Shown: positions 26,729 to 36,285, counted from the first letter of the stretch. The stretch is DNA of 64,000 bases from Chryseobacterium sp. S0630 (GCF_024158915.1 NZ_JAMZGF010000024.1:1-64000); one strand, 5' to 3'. Made by a program: numbers and translations. The notes: a model not told the origin generated them from the sequence alone.

Positions 26729-28138
26729 ATGAAAAAGTTCGTTTTATATTCTTTAATGCTTGGCGCTCTAGTATCAACTACCGCATGTAGAAATATAGAA
26801 GAAGATGGACCTACCATTATTCAAAATGGAGGTAACGGAAACGGAGATACTGAAAACCTTATTCTTTCAGGAAAAATCACTTCCAATACTACGCTTAAAG
26901 CAAATAAAATCTATAAGCTAAGAGGACTAGTATATGTAACTAACGGAGCTACTTTAACTATCGAGCCAGGTACAAAGATTGTAGGTGAAGCTGATAAAAA
27001 CGGAGCTTTAATTATTACAAGAGGAAGCAAAATCATGGCAGAAGGAACTGCTGCTAACCCTATTATCTTCACTTCTGAGAAAGCAAGTCCTAAAAGAGGA
27101 GACTGGGCAGGTGTAGTAATTTTAGGAAATGCTCCTACTAATGCATCTTTCGGAGGAACAAACGGAGTTGGAGAAATTGAAGGAGGTATTAATAACTCTG
27201 AAGGTCTTGGACTTTATGGAGGAAATAACGCTGCTGACAACAGTGGTGTATTAAAATATGTAAGAATAGAATATGCAGGATATGCATTCTTACCAGATAA
27301 AGAGATCAACGGACTTACATTCGGTGGTGTAGGTAACGGAACTAAAGTAGACTACGTAGAAGTTGCTTATGCTAACGATGACAGTTTTGAATGGTTCGGA
27401 GGAACAGTAAATTGTTCTCACCTTATTTCTTACAAAGGACTTGATGACGATTTCGATACTGATAACGGTTTCTCAGGAAATGTACAGTTTGGTATCGCAG
27501 TGAGAGATTCTCAGGTAGCCGACGTTTCTGGTTCTAACGCATTTGAATCTGATAATGATGCTAACGGTTCTACTTTAACGCCTCAAACTTCAGCTACGTT
27601 CTCTAACATGACGATTATCGGGCCAATCAACTCTGCAGCTCCTGGAACAATCAATGCTTTATTCCAGAATGCATTACAGATCAGAAGAAACTCTTCTATC
27701 TCTGTATTCAACTCTGTATTTACAGGATTCCCGGTTGGTTTATTCATTGATGCTACTAAAGGATCTCCAACGGATAACAACATCGTAGGTAACAAATTAT
27801 TCTTTGAAAACAACGTTTTAGCAGGAAATACAACTCCTTTAAAATTCGGACCATCCACATCTACTCCTACAACATATACATTAAATGATCTTACGACTTG
27901 GTTTAATGCTAAAGGAAATACAATCCTTGCTTCTACAGTTGATGTAAAACTTGCTGGTGCATGGGCTCCTGCAGGAACTACACCAAACTTTACTCCTAGT
28001 GCAGGTTCTCCATTATTAACAGGTGGAGCATTTACAAACCCTAAATTAGCGACTTGGTTTACACAGGTTACTTACAGAGGTGCTGTAAAAGATGCCACTG
28101 ATACTTGGTATGCAGGATGGACTAACTTCAACTTATAA
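26729..28138 (+). CDS. Beta-helix surface lipoprotein, receptor partner
   Basis: This is a 469-residue lipoprotein with lipobox T-T-A-C (Cys20). After a Gly/Asn linker it is rich in G, N, T and S with repeated short strands: a T-L-T-I-E-P-G-T-K-I motif, then G-A-L-I-I-T-R-G-S-K-I, G-D-W-A-G-V-V-I-L-G, and V-R-I-E-Y-A-G. This is the pattern of a right-handed parallel beta-helix. There is no T9SS tail. It follows the receptor gene by 44 nt and ends at a terminator. I infer a ligand-capturing partner of the upstream receptor. No catalytic residues are evident. Confidence 0.8.
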   Translation: MKKFVLYSLMLGALVSTTACRNIEEDGPTIIQNGGNGNGDTENLILSGKITSNTTLKANKIYKLRGLVYVTNGATLTIEPGTKIVGEADKNGALIITRGSKIMAEGTAANPIIFTSEKASPKRGDWAGVVILGNAPTNASFGGTNGVGEIEGGINNSEGLGLYGGNNAADNSGVLKYVRIEYAGYAFLPDKEINGLTFGGVGNGTKVDYVEVAYANDDSFEWFGGTVNCSHLISYKGLDDDFDTDNGFSGNVQFGIAVRDSQVADVSGSNAFESDNDANGSTLTPQTSATFSNMTIIGPINSAAPGTINALFQNALQIRRNSSISVFNSVFTGFPVGLFIDATKGSPTDNNIVGNKLFFENNVLAGNTTPLKFGPSTSTPTTYTLNDLTTWFNAKGNTILASTVDVKLAGAWAPAGTTPNFTPSAGSPLLTGGAFTNPKLATWFTQVTYRGAVKDATDTWYAGWTNFNL

Positions 28139-28182
28139 CATATCATCATATAATTACCTAGATTTAATTTCAAATAAAAGGT

Positions 28183-28212
28183 CTTCGGAAATATTTTCCG
28201 AGGGCTTTTTTT
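28183..28212 (+). terminator. Terminator after the beta-helix lipoprotein gene
   Basis: CTTCGGAAA (28183-28191) pairs with TTTCCGAGG (28195-28203), with one G-T pair and a 3-nt loop. The run CTTTTTTT follows. Confidence 0.8.
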
Positions 28213-28337
28213 ATCGTTATTATCCGGTATGATGTTGGTTTCACGAAATTAATATTAAGAGGTGTTCATATTGTAAAAATAGAAAAAGGGAATATGAACA
28301 GTAATTTTTTGGGTTGAACACAGATGTTCTTTCATAA

Positions 28338-28403
28338 GTTTTGGCTAAAGCCTGAGGAATATTTTTTTCCATTCAAACGGGCTAAAGCCCGTTCCTATTG
28401 AAT
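28338..28403. repeat. GGCTAAAGCC intergenic repeat, copy 1
   Basis: This 66-bp element consists of a GTTTTGGCTAAAGCC box, an AT-rich spacer, a perfect hairpin ACGGGC-TAAA-GCCCGT (28377-28392) and the end TCCTATTGAAT. Related copies lie at 36286-36353 and 37701-37766. From about 28404 to 28545 it is followed by a C-rich degenerate short-period stretch (AATCTCGAAA-like units) with no credible gene. Confidence 0.8.
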
Positions 28404-28614
28404 ATAAACAATCTCGAAATTCACAATCTGAATCTCTAACCCGGAAAAACAAAAACCCGGATCTCGAAAACCCGAATCACGAATCTCAAAACCTCGAATC
28501 CTACACCTCACATCCCAAAAACCCCAAACCCGCACCCCATTCAAAAAAAGCCACCAGAAAAGCTTCCGATGGCAGTTACAAAAAACAAGTGTATAAAAAT
28601 ATATATACTTCACA
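28404..28614. repeat. Degenerate short-period repeat tract
   Basis: Units resembling CGAATCTCGAAACCC recur imperfectly with a period of roughly 10-15 nt between 28408 and 28520, followed by a C-rich run to about 28545. The composition (almost no G, many C and A) is unlike the surrounding genes. The minus-strand ORF through it encodes a low-complexity peptide and is not a gene. Confidence 0.55.
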
Positions 28615-29853
28615 TTAATTTCTCCAGAATAAATTCCCGTCATTCATCAGGGCTTTTATTTCAGACATTCTGGAAACAGCCTCTGCAGAACATGAAGCAT
28701 CCGTCAGAACAACTGCTGCTTCATCACCAGCCTTAGGCCATTGCTGATTTCCTTTTTCATCCAGAGGAAGAGTGCTTTGAGTCGCAAACTGCAAAGCTCT
28801 TGATAAGGCATATTCCGTAGCATAACCATACAGTTCTGCAATAAGATTCGCTTTCTGCAACATATTTCCGGATCCGAAAGTACTCCAGTAATCCTGTACA
28901 TTATCATTTCCGATTAATACATTAACCCCATATTTTTTCAGCGTTGGAATGGGCATTATTTTTCCTTTGAAAGGTACCGAAGAAGCAATTCCTACTTTTC
29001 CGGCAGCCAGTCTTTCTGCAATCTGCTCTGTTTCTTTGGGTGAAAGATGGGCTAAAGCAAATGCATGGCTTACAAACGTTTTTCCCTGCAGCGCAGGGTT
29101 TTCCATCGCTTTATCAATCAGATAATTGATCGTTTTCATTCCGGACTCTCCTGCTTCATGCAGATGAATATCAATTCCTTTATTGTGATCCAAAGCCAGC
29201 TGAACCGTAAAGTCCATTACTTTCTCTATACTTCCGTCAATACTCAACGGATCCAATCCACCAATGAATGCTACACTTTTCAACTGTGCTGCCTCTTTCA
29301 TCAGTGGAGCCGATTCTGTATAATACACTCCATGTTGGGGAAAAGCAACCAGTTCGGCTTTGAAAGAATCTTTTTTATTTTCAAGAGCCTGTTCAAGATG
29401 TTCCAGAGATTTCAATCCAGAGGTAGGATCAATATTAAAATGAGTTCTCGCAAAATGGGTTCCGTAATGCTGTTGCAGGCTGATCAGCTGTTCTGCTCTG
29501 CTTACAGAAGTTTTCAGCAATTCAGGAATGATTTCCTGTTCATAGGCAATCATATCCTTCACGGTTCTTCTTTTCGGAGAAAGAGCCTGCCATGGAAGTC
29601 CGTATAATGTTTTATCCAAATGGATGTGCATATCTCTGAAAGCGGGAAGCATCAGATATCCTTTGGCATCTATCGCTTTGGAAGCAGGATCATTGGCTTT
29701 TACTGTTTTTATTTTTCCGTCTTCAATTTCAATACTGAAAAGGTCTGTTTTTGTTCCGATAACCTCTTCATTTTCGTATTCAAAGCCAGTTTCCAGGCGG
29801 ACATTTTTAAGGGAATAGCTTCCTTTTGCAGTTAATTGATAGGGAAATTGCAT
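28615..29853 (-). CDS. Amidohydrolase family protein (cytosine deaminase-like)
   Basis: This 412-residue metal-dependent hydrolase has the H-I-H-L-D-K-T motif near residue 76, typical of the cytosine deaminase branch of amidohydrolases. Further metal ligands come from I-D-I-H-L-H-E and from S-H-A-F, plus a catalytic Asp in G-N-D-N. It has no signal peptide. It is clearly paralogous to the Tat-type protein at 31019-32350, sharing the opening S-L-K-N-V-R-L-E-T-G-F. An AraC regulator gene lies between them. The substrate is unknown; a cyclic amide or amidine is likely from family knowledge. Confidence 0.88.
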   Translation of the reverse strand: MQFPYQLTAKGSYSLKNVRLETGFEYENEEVIGTKTDLFSIEIEDGKIKTVKANDPASKAIDAKGYLMLPAFRDMHIHLDKTLYGLPWQALSPKRRTVKDMIAYEQEIIPELLKTSVSRAEQLISLQQHYGTHFARTHFNIDPTSGLKSLEHLEQALENKKDSFKAELVAFPQHGVYYTESAPLMKEAAQLKSVAFIGGLDPLSIDGSIEKVMDFTVQLALDHNKGIDIHLHEAGESGMKTINYLIDKAMENPALQGKTFVSHAFALAHLSPKETEQIAERLAAGKVGIASSVPFKGKIMPIPTLKKYGVNVLIGNDNVQDYWSTFGSGNMLQKANLIAELYGYATEYALSRALQFATQSTLPLDEKGNQQWPKAGDEAAVVLTDASCSAEAVSRMSEIKALMNDGNLFWRN

Positions 29854-29932
29854 GATTTAAAATTTAACAATACAAAATTAACCCGTGTTGAAGGTAAAAC
29901 CGGTGTATCAATTATGTCTTGTTTTGTACAGA

Positions 29933-30838
29933 TTATTCTTTAAACTGGGAAGGTGTCATTCCTGTTTGGGCTTTAAAGAATTTGGAAAAGCTGGCATGAT
30001 CATAGAACCCGAGATCATATACAATGTCTTTCACAGACATTTCGGAAACTTTCAACAGTCTTTTGGCTTCCAGTAAAATACGGTCCTGAATAAGAGATGA
30101 TGCCGAAGAGTTGAGATTTTTCTTACAGACAATATTGAGATAATTGGCAGAGATATTCAGTTTATCTGCATAAAAGGAAACGGATCTTTCTGTTTTGAAA
30201 TGCTCATCAATAAGATGCAGGAATTTTGAAATAATAGGATTGGAGTTATAAACTTCAAAATCTTTGAAAGCGCCTTCCACTGATTTACTTACCAGCAAAC
30301 CGATCAGTTCACTTCTTTTCTGAATCAATTCCCAAAATACTTTTTCTCCGTTCAGTTCTTTCTGAATAGCCTGGAATTCATATAGAAAAGTTTCAAAAAC
30401 TTCTTTGGAAAGATTGATCACCGGATGATTCTGGTAATATGAGGCAGAAAATCTTAATGACGGCAGAAAACTTTCAAACCAATCCCTGCTGATCATCAGC
30501 TGATATCCAATAGTTTCTTTTTCAATCACCCACTGATGTACCTGATCCGGAAAAACAAGATGAATCTGATAATCTTTTACCTGATATTCTGTAAAGTCTA
30601 TGGTATGCGAGCCTACTCCATGCTCAAAAAGATTGATGATAAAAAAATCATGTTTGTGCGGATCATCAATGGAGCGTGCTCCGGAAAGTTCATTGAACAG
30701 CAGATTACAGCCTTTCAGCTGATTTTCACTAAATTCCTGAATTCCCAAAATAGGAAAATGATCTGTATGGTAAGCCACTCTGCCTGATTTTCTCCTAAAA
30801 TTACTAAAATTTATGAGAGAAAAAACTAAAACAACCAC
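29933..30838 (-). CDS. AraC-family transcriptional regulator
   Basis: This regulator has up to 301 residues. The N-terminal part has a cupin-like sensing domain, with H-K-H-D-F-F-I-I-N-L-F-E and Y-Q-I-H-L-V-F-P-D-Q-V-H-Q-W. The last 100 residues hold the double helix-turn-helix, ending in V-Y-D-L-G-F-Y-D-H-A-S-F-S-K-F-F-K. No ATG opens the frame. The longest start is GTG at 30838, and another GTG at 30778 gives a protein starting just before Y-H-T-D-H-F-P-I-L, which fits the domain better. It sits between two amidohydrolase paralogues on the same strand and probably controls one or both. Confidence 0.88.
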   Translation of the reverse strand: MVVLVFSLINFSNFRRKSGRVAYHTDHFPILGIQEFSENQLKGCNLLFNELSGARSIDDPHKHDFFIINLFEHGVGSHTIDFTEYQVKDYQIHLVFPDQVHQWVIEKETIGYQLMISRDWFESFLPSLRFSASYYQNHPVINLSKEVFETFLYEFQAIQKELNGEKVFWELIQKRSELIGLLVSKSVEGAFKDFEVYNSNPIISKFLHLIDEHFKTERSVSFYADKLNISANYLNIVCKKNLNSSASSLIQDRILLEAKRLLKVSEMSVKDIVYDLGFYDHASFSKFFKAQTGMTPSQFKE

Positions 30839-31018
30839 AAAAGGAACAAAAGCTTTATCTGCATCACTCTATCTTCAGTTTCCATCTTCATTCAGTGACT
30901 GTCTCTAAAAATTACAACAAATTTTCAAGGCTTCCCTCGTAAAGCTTTCATACCATTTGTGGTCGAAAAAACACAACTAGATTATATATTAATTTATTTA
31001 ATCCTTTTTTATTTTAAA

Positions 31019-32350
31019 TTAAAAAACAACGTTTCCATCATGCACTAAAGACTCCACATCTGAAATTCTTGAGACTGCTTCTGCAGAACAGCTTGCATTT
31101 ATCAGGACAAAGTCTGCTTTATCTCCGGATTTGGGCCATTGTTGAACACCTTTATCATCCAACGGAAGAATATTTCCTGTTGCCAGTTTTAAACTTCTTG
31201 ACAATAAAAACTCTGTTGAATATCCATACAATTGTGCCATTAAATTGGCTTTCTGAAGCACACTTCCCGTTCCGAAAGTATTCCAGTGGTCTACAATGCT
31301 GTCATTCCCGGTAAGGATAGTCACGTTATGTTTGTAAAGCGTTGGAATAGGCATAATCAGTCTGCCGAAAGGGATTGTAGAGACAATTCCGATCTGTGCA
31401 TCACCTAATTTCTTGGCAATTTCTTCCTGTTTCGCCGCTTCTAATTTTCCAAGAACAAAACAGTGGCTTAAATAAGTTTTTCCCTTAAGTGCTGGGTTTT
31501 CATTCACTTTTTCAATCAGATATTCTACCGTTTTCAATCCGGAATCTCCGGTTTCATGCAGGTGAATATCTATTCCTTTTTTATTGTCTAAAGCAAGCTG
31601 TACCGTGAAATCCACCACTTTTTCAATATCTCCATCGATGTTGAACGGATCTACTCCACCGATAAAATCGATGTCCATCTTCGCTGCTTCTTTCAGATAA
31701 GGTACGGAATCCGTATAAAAAACACCATGCTGTGGGAAGGCTACCAGCTCAGCTCCAAAGCCTTTCTTTTTATTTTCTAACGCTTTCTGCAGATTTTTTA
31801 ATGACTGAAGTTTGGAAGTAGGTTCAATATTCACGTGACTTCTGGCATAGGAAGTTCCTTTAGATTGTAATAACTCAATCAGTTTCTCCGCTTTGAAGGT
31901 TGAATTCTTCAGCATCTCCGGAAGCATTTTCTGCTCCAGTTCTATCATTCCCTTTACGCCTCCGGTTCTTTTTCTCACGGCCTGCCATTGATCTCCATAG
32001 AAGGTTTTATCAAGGTGAATGTGCATATCTTTAAATGCGGGAAGCATCAATAGACCTTTTGCATCTACCGCTTTAGCATTCGGTTGGTTGGGTGAAATCT
32101 TTGTGATTTTTCCGTTTTCAACTTCTACATAAAAAAGATCTGTTTTGGTAGAAGACACTTCTCCATCCTGGTAATCAAAACCTGTTTCCAGACGAACATT
32201 TTTCAGGCTCATTTTTCCTTTTACTGAAATATTTTTCTCTTCGAAAGGTGATGCAGTCATGATATTGGGGATTAAAGTGAGTCCCGCTACAGCCAACGCT
32301 GAGTTTCGGATAAAATCTTTACGGGAGATATTATTGTCTGAGGTCTTCAT
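31019..32350 (-). CDS. Amidohydrolase with Tat-like signal
   Basis: This is a 443-residue paralogue of the protein at 28615-29853. The start chosen is the ATG at 32350, because the upstream TTG lies only two codons away. The N-terminus reads I-S-R-K-D-F-I-R followed by a hydrophobic stretch, a twin-arginine-like signal in which the second Arg is Lys. The catalytic part has H-I-H-L-D-K-T, I-D-I-H-L-H-E-T, S-H-C-F and G-N-D-S. It is therefore predicted to be an exported version of the same hydrolase, possibly giving one enzyme on each side of the inner membrane. Confidence 0.87.
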   Translation of the reverse strand: MKTSDNNISRKDFIRNSALAVAGLTLIPNIMTASPFEEKNISVKGKMSLKNVRLETGFDYQDGEVSSTKTDLFYVEVENGKITKISPNQPNAKAVDAKGLLMLPAFKDMHIHLDKTFYGDQWQAVRKRTGGVKGMIELEQKMLPEMLKNSTFKAEKLIELLQSKGTSYARSHVNIEPTSKLQSLKNLQKALENKKKGFGAELVAFPQHGVFYTDSVPYLKEAAKMDIDFIGGVDPFNIDGDIEKVVDFTVQLALDNKKGIDIHLHETGDSGLKTVEYLIEKVNENPALKGKTYLSHCFVLGKLEAAKQEEIAKKLGDAQIGIVSTIPFGRLIMPIPTLYKHNVTILTGNDSIVDHWNTFGTGSVLQKANLMAQLYGYSTEFLLSRSLKLATGNILPLDDKGVQQWPKSGDKADFVLINASCSAEAVSRISDVESLVHDGNVVF

Positions 32351-32502
32351 TTCCAATCTATTTAAGGCAAAATTAAAAAGAAGTGCTCTGAACCAAGTGT
32401 ATGGTTTATTACAAAATCTGTATGATTTATGCTTTGTGGTAATTATTTGGGAGAATACTTTATCATTTCCTTAAATTATCTTTTCTATACTACAATAAAG
32501 AA

Positions 32503-32582
32503 AATATCCACAACGCTTGTCATTCCGTAGAAATCCCAATTATGCTGTTTTTACGTTGCTGAGACTCCTACTGAATGACAAA
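32503..32582. repeat. Fold-back repeat with CATTC ends, copy A
   Basis: This 80-bp unit runs from AATATCCACAACGC to GAATGACAAA. Its ends are inverted: TTGTCATTC near 32518-32526 matches GAATGACAA near 32573-32581, with GTAG/CTAC just inside. A second copy lies 121 bp on. The structure resembles a small fold-back (MITE-like) intergenic element. Confidence 0.75.
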
Positions 32583-32623
32583 TAGACTGGCTAAACTATC
32601 TGTATCAAGTATATTTAATATAA

Positions 32624-32703
32624 AAATATTCACAACGCTTTTCATTCCGCAGGAATCCAGATTATGCTGTTTTTACACTGTTGAGACTCCTAAGGAGTGA
32701 CAG
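32624..32703. repeat. Fold-back repeat with CATTC ends, copy B
   Basis: This is the second copy of the 80-bp unit at 32503-32582, in the same orientation, sharing the cores CACAACGCTT, TTATGCTGTTTTTAC and TGAGACTCCTA. Its end complementarity is weaker. No gene lies between the two copies or between copy B and the hemL terminator. Confidence 0.75.
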
Positions 32704-32764
32704 AGATTGCGTTGATTTTTTTCAATCCAAACTCGTCAAATCCATTTTCTTTTCCATAAAAAAA

Positions 32765-32790
32765 CCGGATTTAAAAAATCCGGCTTCATG
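32765..32790 (-). terminator. Terminator after hemL
   Basis: A perfect 8-bp stem, CCGGATTT (32765-32772) with AAATCCGG (32776-32783), is followed on the minus strand by TTTT. It lies just beyond the stop codon at 32796. Confidence 0.85.
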
Positions 32791-32795
32791 TATTT

Positions 32796-34085
32796 TTATT
32801 TATTTGAATATTCAAATTTTCTTACTGCTTCCAGTGTCATATCAATTTCTCTATCCTTGATGGCATCACTGATGAAATATGTTTCGTAGCCGCTTGGCGG
32901 AAGGTATACTCCATTCTGTAACATTTGATGGAAGAAATTATTGAACAATGGATGGTTTGCTTCCTGCGCTTCATCAAAGTTGGAAACACTATTGATATGG
33001 AAGAATACCGACATCATAGAACCTTTTCTGTTGATTCTGTGAGCGATTCCTTTTTCATTCAGAATTTTTCCGATTTCAAAATCCAATGTTTCCGTTGTTT
33101 TTTCCAGTCTGTTGAAAAATTCAGAATCATTTTTAATAAGTTGAAGGGTTTTTAATCCGGCTCTCATGGCTAAAGGGTTTCCACTTAATGTTCCCGCCTG
33201 GTAAACACCGCCTTTTGGTGCAAGATGATCCATGATTTCATTTCTACCAGCGAAAGCTCCTACCGGAAGCCCTCCACCGATTACTTTTCCGTAAGTCACC
33301 AGATCTGCTTTTACGTTGAAAAGCTCCTGCGCTCCCCCAAAAGCTAATCTGAAACCGGTCATTACCTCATCAAAGATTAATAAAGCTCCGTTTTCATCAC
33401 AGATTTTTCTCAGATTCTGTAAGAAATCATTTTCTGGCAATACACAGCCCATATTCCCCGCAACCGGTTCTATAATTACCGCTGCAATTTCTCCATGATT
33501 GTGACGGAATAAATCCTCCACCTGTTCGAAATCATTATAACGGGCTAGCAAAGTATCCTTGGCCGTACCCTCTGTTACTCCCGGAGAATTTGGATTTCCG
33601 AATGTTGCGGCACCACTTCCCGCTTTGATCAGAAATGAATCTGAATGCCCGTGATAACAGCCTTCAAATTTTACAATTTTATCTCTTCCCGTATATCCTC
33701 TTGCCAGTCTGATTGCACTCATACATGCTTCTGTTCCTGAAGAAACCATTCTGATCTGGTCAATATTCGGGACATTTTCAATGATGAATTTTGCAATTTC
33801 TGTTTCCAGTTCTGTAGGAGCTCCGAAAGAGAATCCTTTCTCTGCCTGTATTTTCAGTTCTTCCAATACTTCAGGATGGGTATGTCCTAAAATGGCTGGG
33901 CCCCATGAGTTGATATAATCGATGTAAGTATTGTCATCTGCATCGGTAAGGTAAGCACCTTTTGCCGATTTCATGAAAACGGGCACTCCTCCTACGGATT
34001 TGAATGCTCTTACCGGAGAGTTTACACCTCCCGGAATGTATTTGTAGGCTTCATCAAATAAAGCCGAACTTCTTTGATATTTCAT
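32796..34085 (-). CDS. hemL: Glutamate-1-semialdehyde 2,1-aminomutase
   Basis: HemL is a 429-residue PLP-dependent class-III aminotransferase-fold enzyme. It converts glutamate-1-semialdehyde to 5-aminolevulinate in the C5 route to haem. Visible features are the N-terminal [14 protein letters not shown] motif, the PLP-phosphate segment [16 protein letters not shown] and the Schiff-base Lys in [13 protein letters not shown]. It is full length, starts at an ATG and ends at its own terminator. Confidence 0.97.
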   Translation of the reverse strand: MKYQRSSALFDEAYKYIPGGVNSPVRAFKSVGGVPVFMKSAKGAYLTDADDNTYIDYINSWGPAILGHTHPEVLEELKIQAEKGFSFGAPTELETEIAKFIIENVPNIDQIRMVSSGTEACMSAIRLARGYTGRDKIVKFEGCYHGHSDSFLIKAGSGAATFGNPNSPGVTEGTAKDTLLARYNDFEQVEDLFRHNHGEIAAVIIEPVAGNMGCVLPENDFLQNLRKICDENGALLIFDEVMTGFRLAFGGAQELFNVKADLVTYGKVIGGGLPVGAFAGRNEIMDHLAPKGGVYQAGTLSGNPLAMRAGLKTLQLIKNDSEFFNRLEKTTETLDFEIGKILNEKGIAHRINRKGSMMSVFFHINSVSNFDEAQEANHPLFNNFFHQMLQNGVYLPPSGYETYFISDAIKDREIDMTLEAVRKFEYSNK

Positions 34086-34100
34086 ATATACTTAGTTGCT

Positions 34101-34134
34101 GTTGACAGTTGCGGGTTGGCATTTAGCTGTCAAC
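34101..34134. repeat. Inverted repeat upstream of hemL
   Basis: GTTGACAG (34101-34108) and its perfect complement CTGTCAAC (34127-34134) lie in the 74-bp gap between hemL and the glucosaminidase gene. They could act as an operator or an attenuating hairpin for hemL, or be a repeat remnant. Confidence 0.45.
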
Positions 34135-34159
34135 GGTAGACTCTCAACAAAAAATTAAA

Positions 34160-35218
34160 TTAGTTTCGTGGTTTTTTGTCTATTAAATAAATCAGCTGTC
34201 CTGCTGAAGGCTGCTGTCCTTCATCCATTCTGTTTTTAGCATATAATTTATTTAACTTGATTCCGAATTTTTGTGCGATATCATGCATATCTTCTCCGGA
34301 CACCGCTTTATAGGTTGCGGTATTTCCTGTAGAATTTTTTGATTCAAGGAAAACAATATCATTTTTCTTTAAAGACTCATTTTCCAGTTCATTCCACTTC
34401 ATCAGTCTGCTTTCGCTTACTTTGAATTTGTTGGCAATGAATTTCACATCCGTGTCTTCAGGAATGATAATATACTTCAGCCCGTCATTCGGGTGACTTT
34501 TGATCAGAATAGAATTAAGAATTTCAGCTTTCGTTTTGATTCTTTCTACTCTTTTTTGCTGTTGTGCATAAGAAGTCTGTTTGTAAGGAACTTCTACCGT
34601 TACCGGCTCTTTCACTTTTCTGGTTGCTTTTGAAGGTTCCAGTTGTGCCATGAAAGTTCTGTCATCTTTCAGATCCGGATACATTTTAAGAACAGCATAC
34701 AATACTTCATTAGAATTGGTATTGTCGTATTCGTATAGCTTATACTTTTCAATTTTGGTAATAAGAATAGAAGCATAACGTGGATTGGTAGCATAACCTG
34801 CTTTTTTTAAACCGGTTGCCCACGCTCTGTAATCTTTCATATCCAATTTGAAAAGGTTGGCGTAATATTTTCTTGTGGATAAAAATATAGAATGGTCTTC
34901 ATAAGACTGTCTTGGATCGTCGTACACGCGGAAGCATTCGTTAGGTGCATCATCGGTATGTTTCATTGTTCTACCGGTCCAGTCTTCTTTACATTTTATA
35001 CCGAAGTGGTTTTTACCTTCCTGTGCCAGTCTGCTCTGCCCGCCCCCGGTTTCCAGCAATCCCTGGGCAAGGGTAATAGAAGCAGGAATTTTATATTTTT
35101 CCATTTCTTCTACGGCATATTTAGCAAACTTTTGAATATACTGATCTTCGGTGGCCCAAGCCTGGGCTGAAAATTTTGATAAAACTAAAAGGCTTATGGA
35201 TAGAAAAAGTCTTTTCAT
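34160..35218 (-). CDS. Glucosaminidase with C-terminal LysM domains
   Basis: This protein has 352 residues from the ATG at 35218 (the ORF extends three codons to a TTG). A signal peptide (about 1-20) precedes a mannosyl-glycoprotein endo-beta-N-acetylglucosaminidase-type domain (about 25-170). The motif L-A-Q-G-L-L-E-T-G-G-G carries the catalytic Glu, with N-H-F-G-I-K-C and Y-D-D-P-R-Q-S-Y-E-D-H following. Two LysM-like repeats (about 245-290 and 305-350) would bind peptidoglycan. It is probably a secreted or periplasmic wall hydrolase. The next gene upstream begins 16 bp away on the same strand. Confidence 0.92.
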   Translation of the reverse strand: MKRLFLSISLLVLSKFSAQAWATEDQYIQKFAKYAVEEMEKYKIPASITLAQGLLETGGGQSRLAQEGKNHFGIKCKEDWTGRTMKHTDDAPNECFRVYDDPRQSYEDHSIFLSTRKYYANLFKLDMKDYRAWATGLKKAGYATNPRYASILITKIEKYKLYEYDNTNSNEVLYAVLKMYPDLKDDRTFMAQLEPSKATRKVKEPVTVEVPYKQTSYAQQQKRVERIKTKAEILNSILIKSHPNDGLKYIIIPEDTDVKFIANKFKVSESRLMKWNELENESLKKNDIVFLESKNSTGNTATYKAVSGEDMHDIAQKFGIKLNKLYAKNRMDEGQQPSAGQLIYLIDKKPRN

Positions 35219-35233
35219 GTTTTTCAATTTTAC

Positions 35234-36142
35234 TTATATAATTAAATTTCTATTCTGTTTTTCTAACAGCAGATTCGCTCCTTCAATTCCCTGTAATCCA
35301 CCAGTGTGAAAGCATAAAATCTTACTGTTTTCAGGAAAATATTCTTCTTCTATCAATTCAAAAACCTTCTCCATCATTTTCCCTGTATAAATCGGCTCCA
35401 AAGGAATACCGTACCTCTCCTTGAAATCATTGATAAAACGGACGTTTCCATCACTTATTTTACCATAACCTCCAAAACATGAATCTATTAGATTAAAATT
35501 ATGTCTCAAAGTTAATTCAAAAATTTTATTTTCCAGTGAAGCATCGTTAACGGCCTTAAATCCTATAACTTTCTGATTCTCTTCACAAAATTTTGAAATT
35601 CCTGCAATGGTACCTCCGGTTCCAACTGCGGTGCAAAGATAGTCAAAATCTTTTGTTTGTTCGTTGAGCATCATTTTCACCCCTTCTACAGCCTCTTCAT
35701 TAGTACCTCCCTCAGGAACTATTAATGCTTCAGGAAACTCCTGCTGAAGGAATTCCGTGAGTTTTTCTTTGTGTCGGTATTCTTCGCGGGTGACAAATTT
35801 CAGGTTCATTCCATTTCTTTTCGCAAAAAGTAAAGTGGGGTTATCCCGCCATTTATTCGCAAGCTCTTCTCCTCTGATAATGCCCAATGTTGAAATCCCC
35901 GCCAGACTTCCTGCAGCTGAAACTGCGGCAATGTGGTTGGAAAAAGCGCCGCCAAAAGTGATGATATAAGGATTATCAGGATTCTTTTCCAGATAGTGAT
36001 TTACATTGTGAAAGAGTTTCCAGTATTTGTTTCCTGAAATTAACGGATGAATCTGATCTTCCCTTTTAATGAAAAGCCTTACTTTTTTATGAATTGGAAT
36101 TTCCTGGATGGAAACAGGTTCTGTGGGAAGTTTTAATAACAT
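35234..36142 (-). CDS. PLP-dependent ACC deaminase/D-cysteine desulfhydrase-like enzyme
   Basis: This protein has 302 residues from the ATG at 36142 (an upstream TTG would add six). The fold is the tryptophan-synthase-beta type. The PLP lysine lies in I-S-G-N-K-Y-W-K-L, with S-N-H in G-G-A-F-S-N-H-I-A and a glycine-rich phosphate loop A-V-G-T-G-G-T-I-A-G. Family members deaminate 1-aminocyclopropane-1-carboxylate or desulfhydrate D-cysteine. Sequence alone does not decide which. It lies directly upstream of the glucosaminidase gene on the same strand, with 15 bp between them. Confidence 0.88.
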   Translation of the reverse strand: MLLKLPTEPVSIQEIPIHKKVRLFIKREDQIHPLISGNKYWKLFHNVNHYLEKNPDNPYIITFGGAFSNHIAAVSAAGSLAGISTLGIIRGEELANKWRDNPTLLFAKRNGMNLKFVTREEYRHKEKLTEFLQQEFPEALIVPEGGTNEEAVEGVKMMLNEQTKDFDYLCTAVGTGGTIAGISKFCEENQKVIGFKAVNDASLENKIFELTLRHNFNLIDSCFGGYGKISDGNVRFINDFKERYGIPLEPIYTGKMMEKVFELIEEEYFPENSKILCFHTGGLQGIEGANLLLEKQNRNLII

Positions 36143-36285
36143 TTCAGTTTTACGACTCAAGGTTTATTCTTTGCAAAATTAGGAAAAGATTTATTGTTGT
36201 GAGGGTTTTCTTTTCTCCCACAGATAACACGGATTTTCACAGACGTTTTTTTTTGATTTTTTGTGATGCGGATTATTTAGTTGTA

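Noticed and set aside
28395..28643. Minus-strand ORF of 82 codons after the amidohydrolase gene
   Set aside because: It encodes a low-complexity peptide (repeats of G-F and R-D-S) read from the degenerate short-period tract, and it overlaps the amidohydrolase stop.
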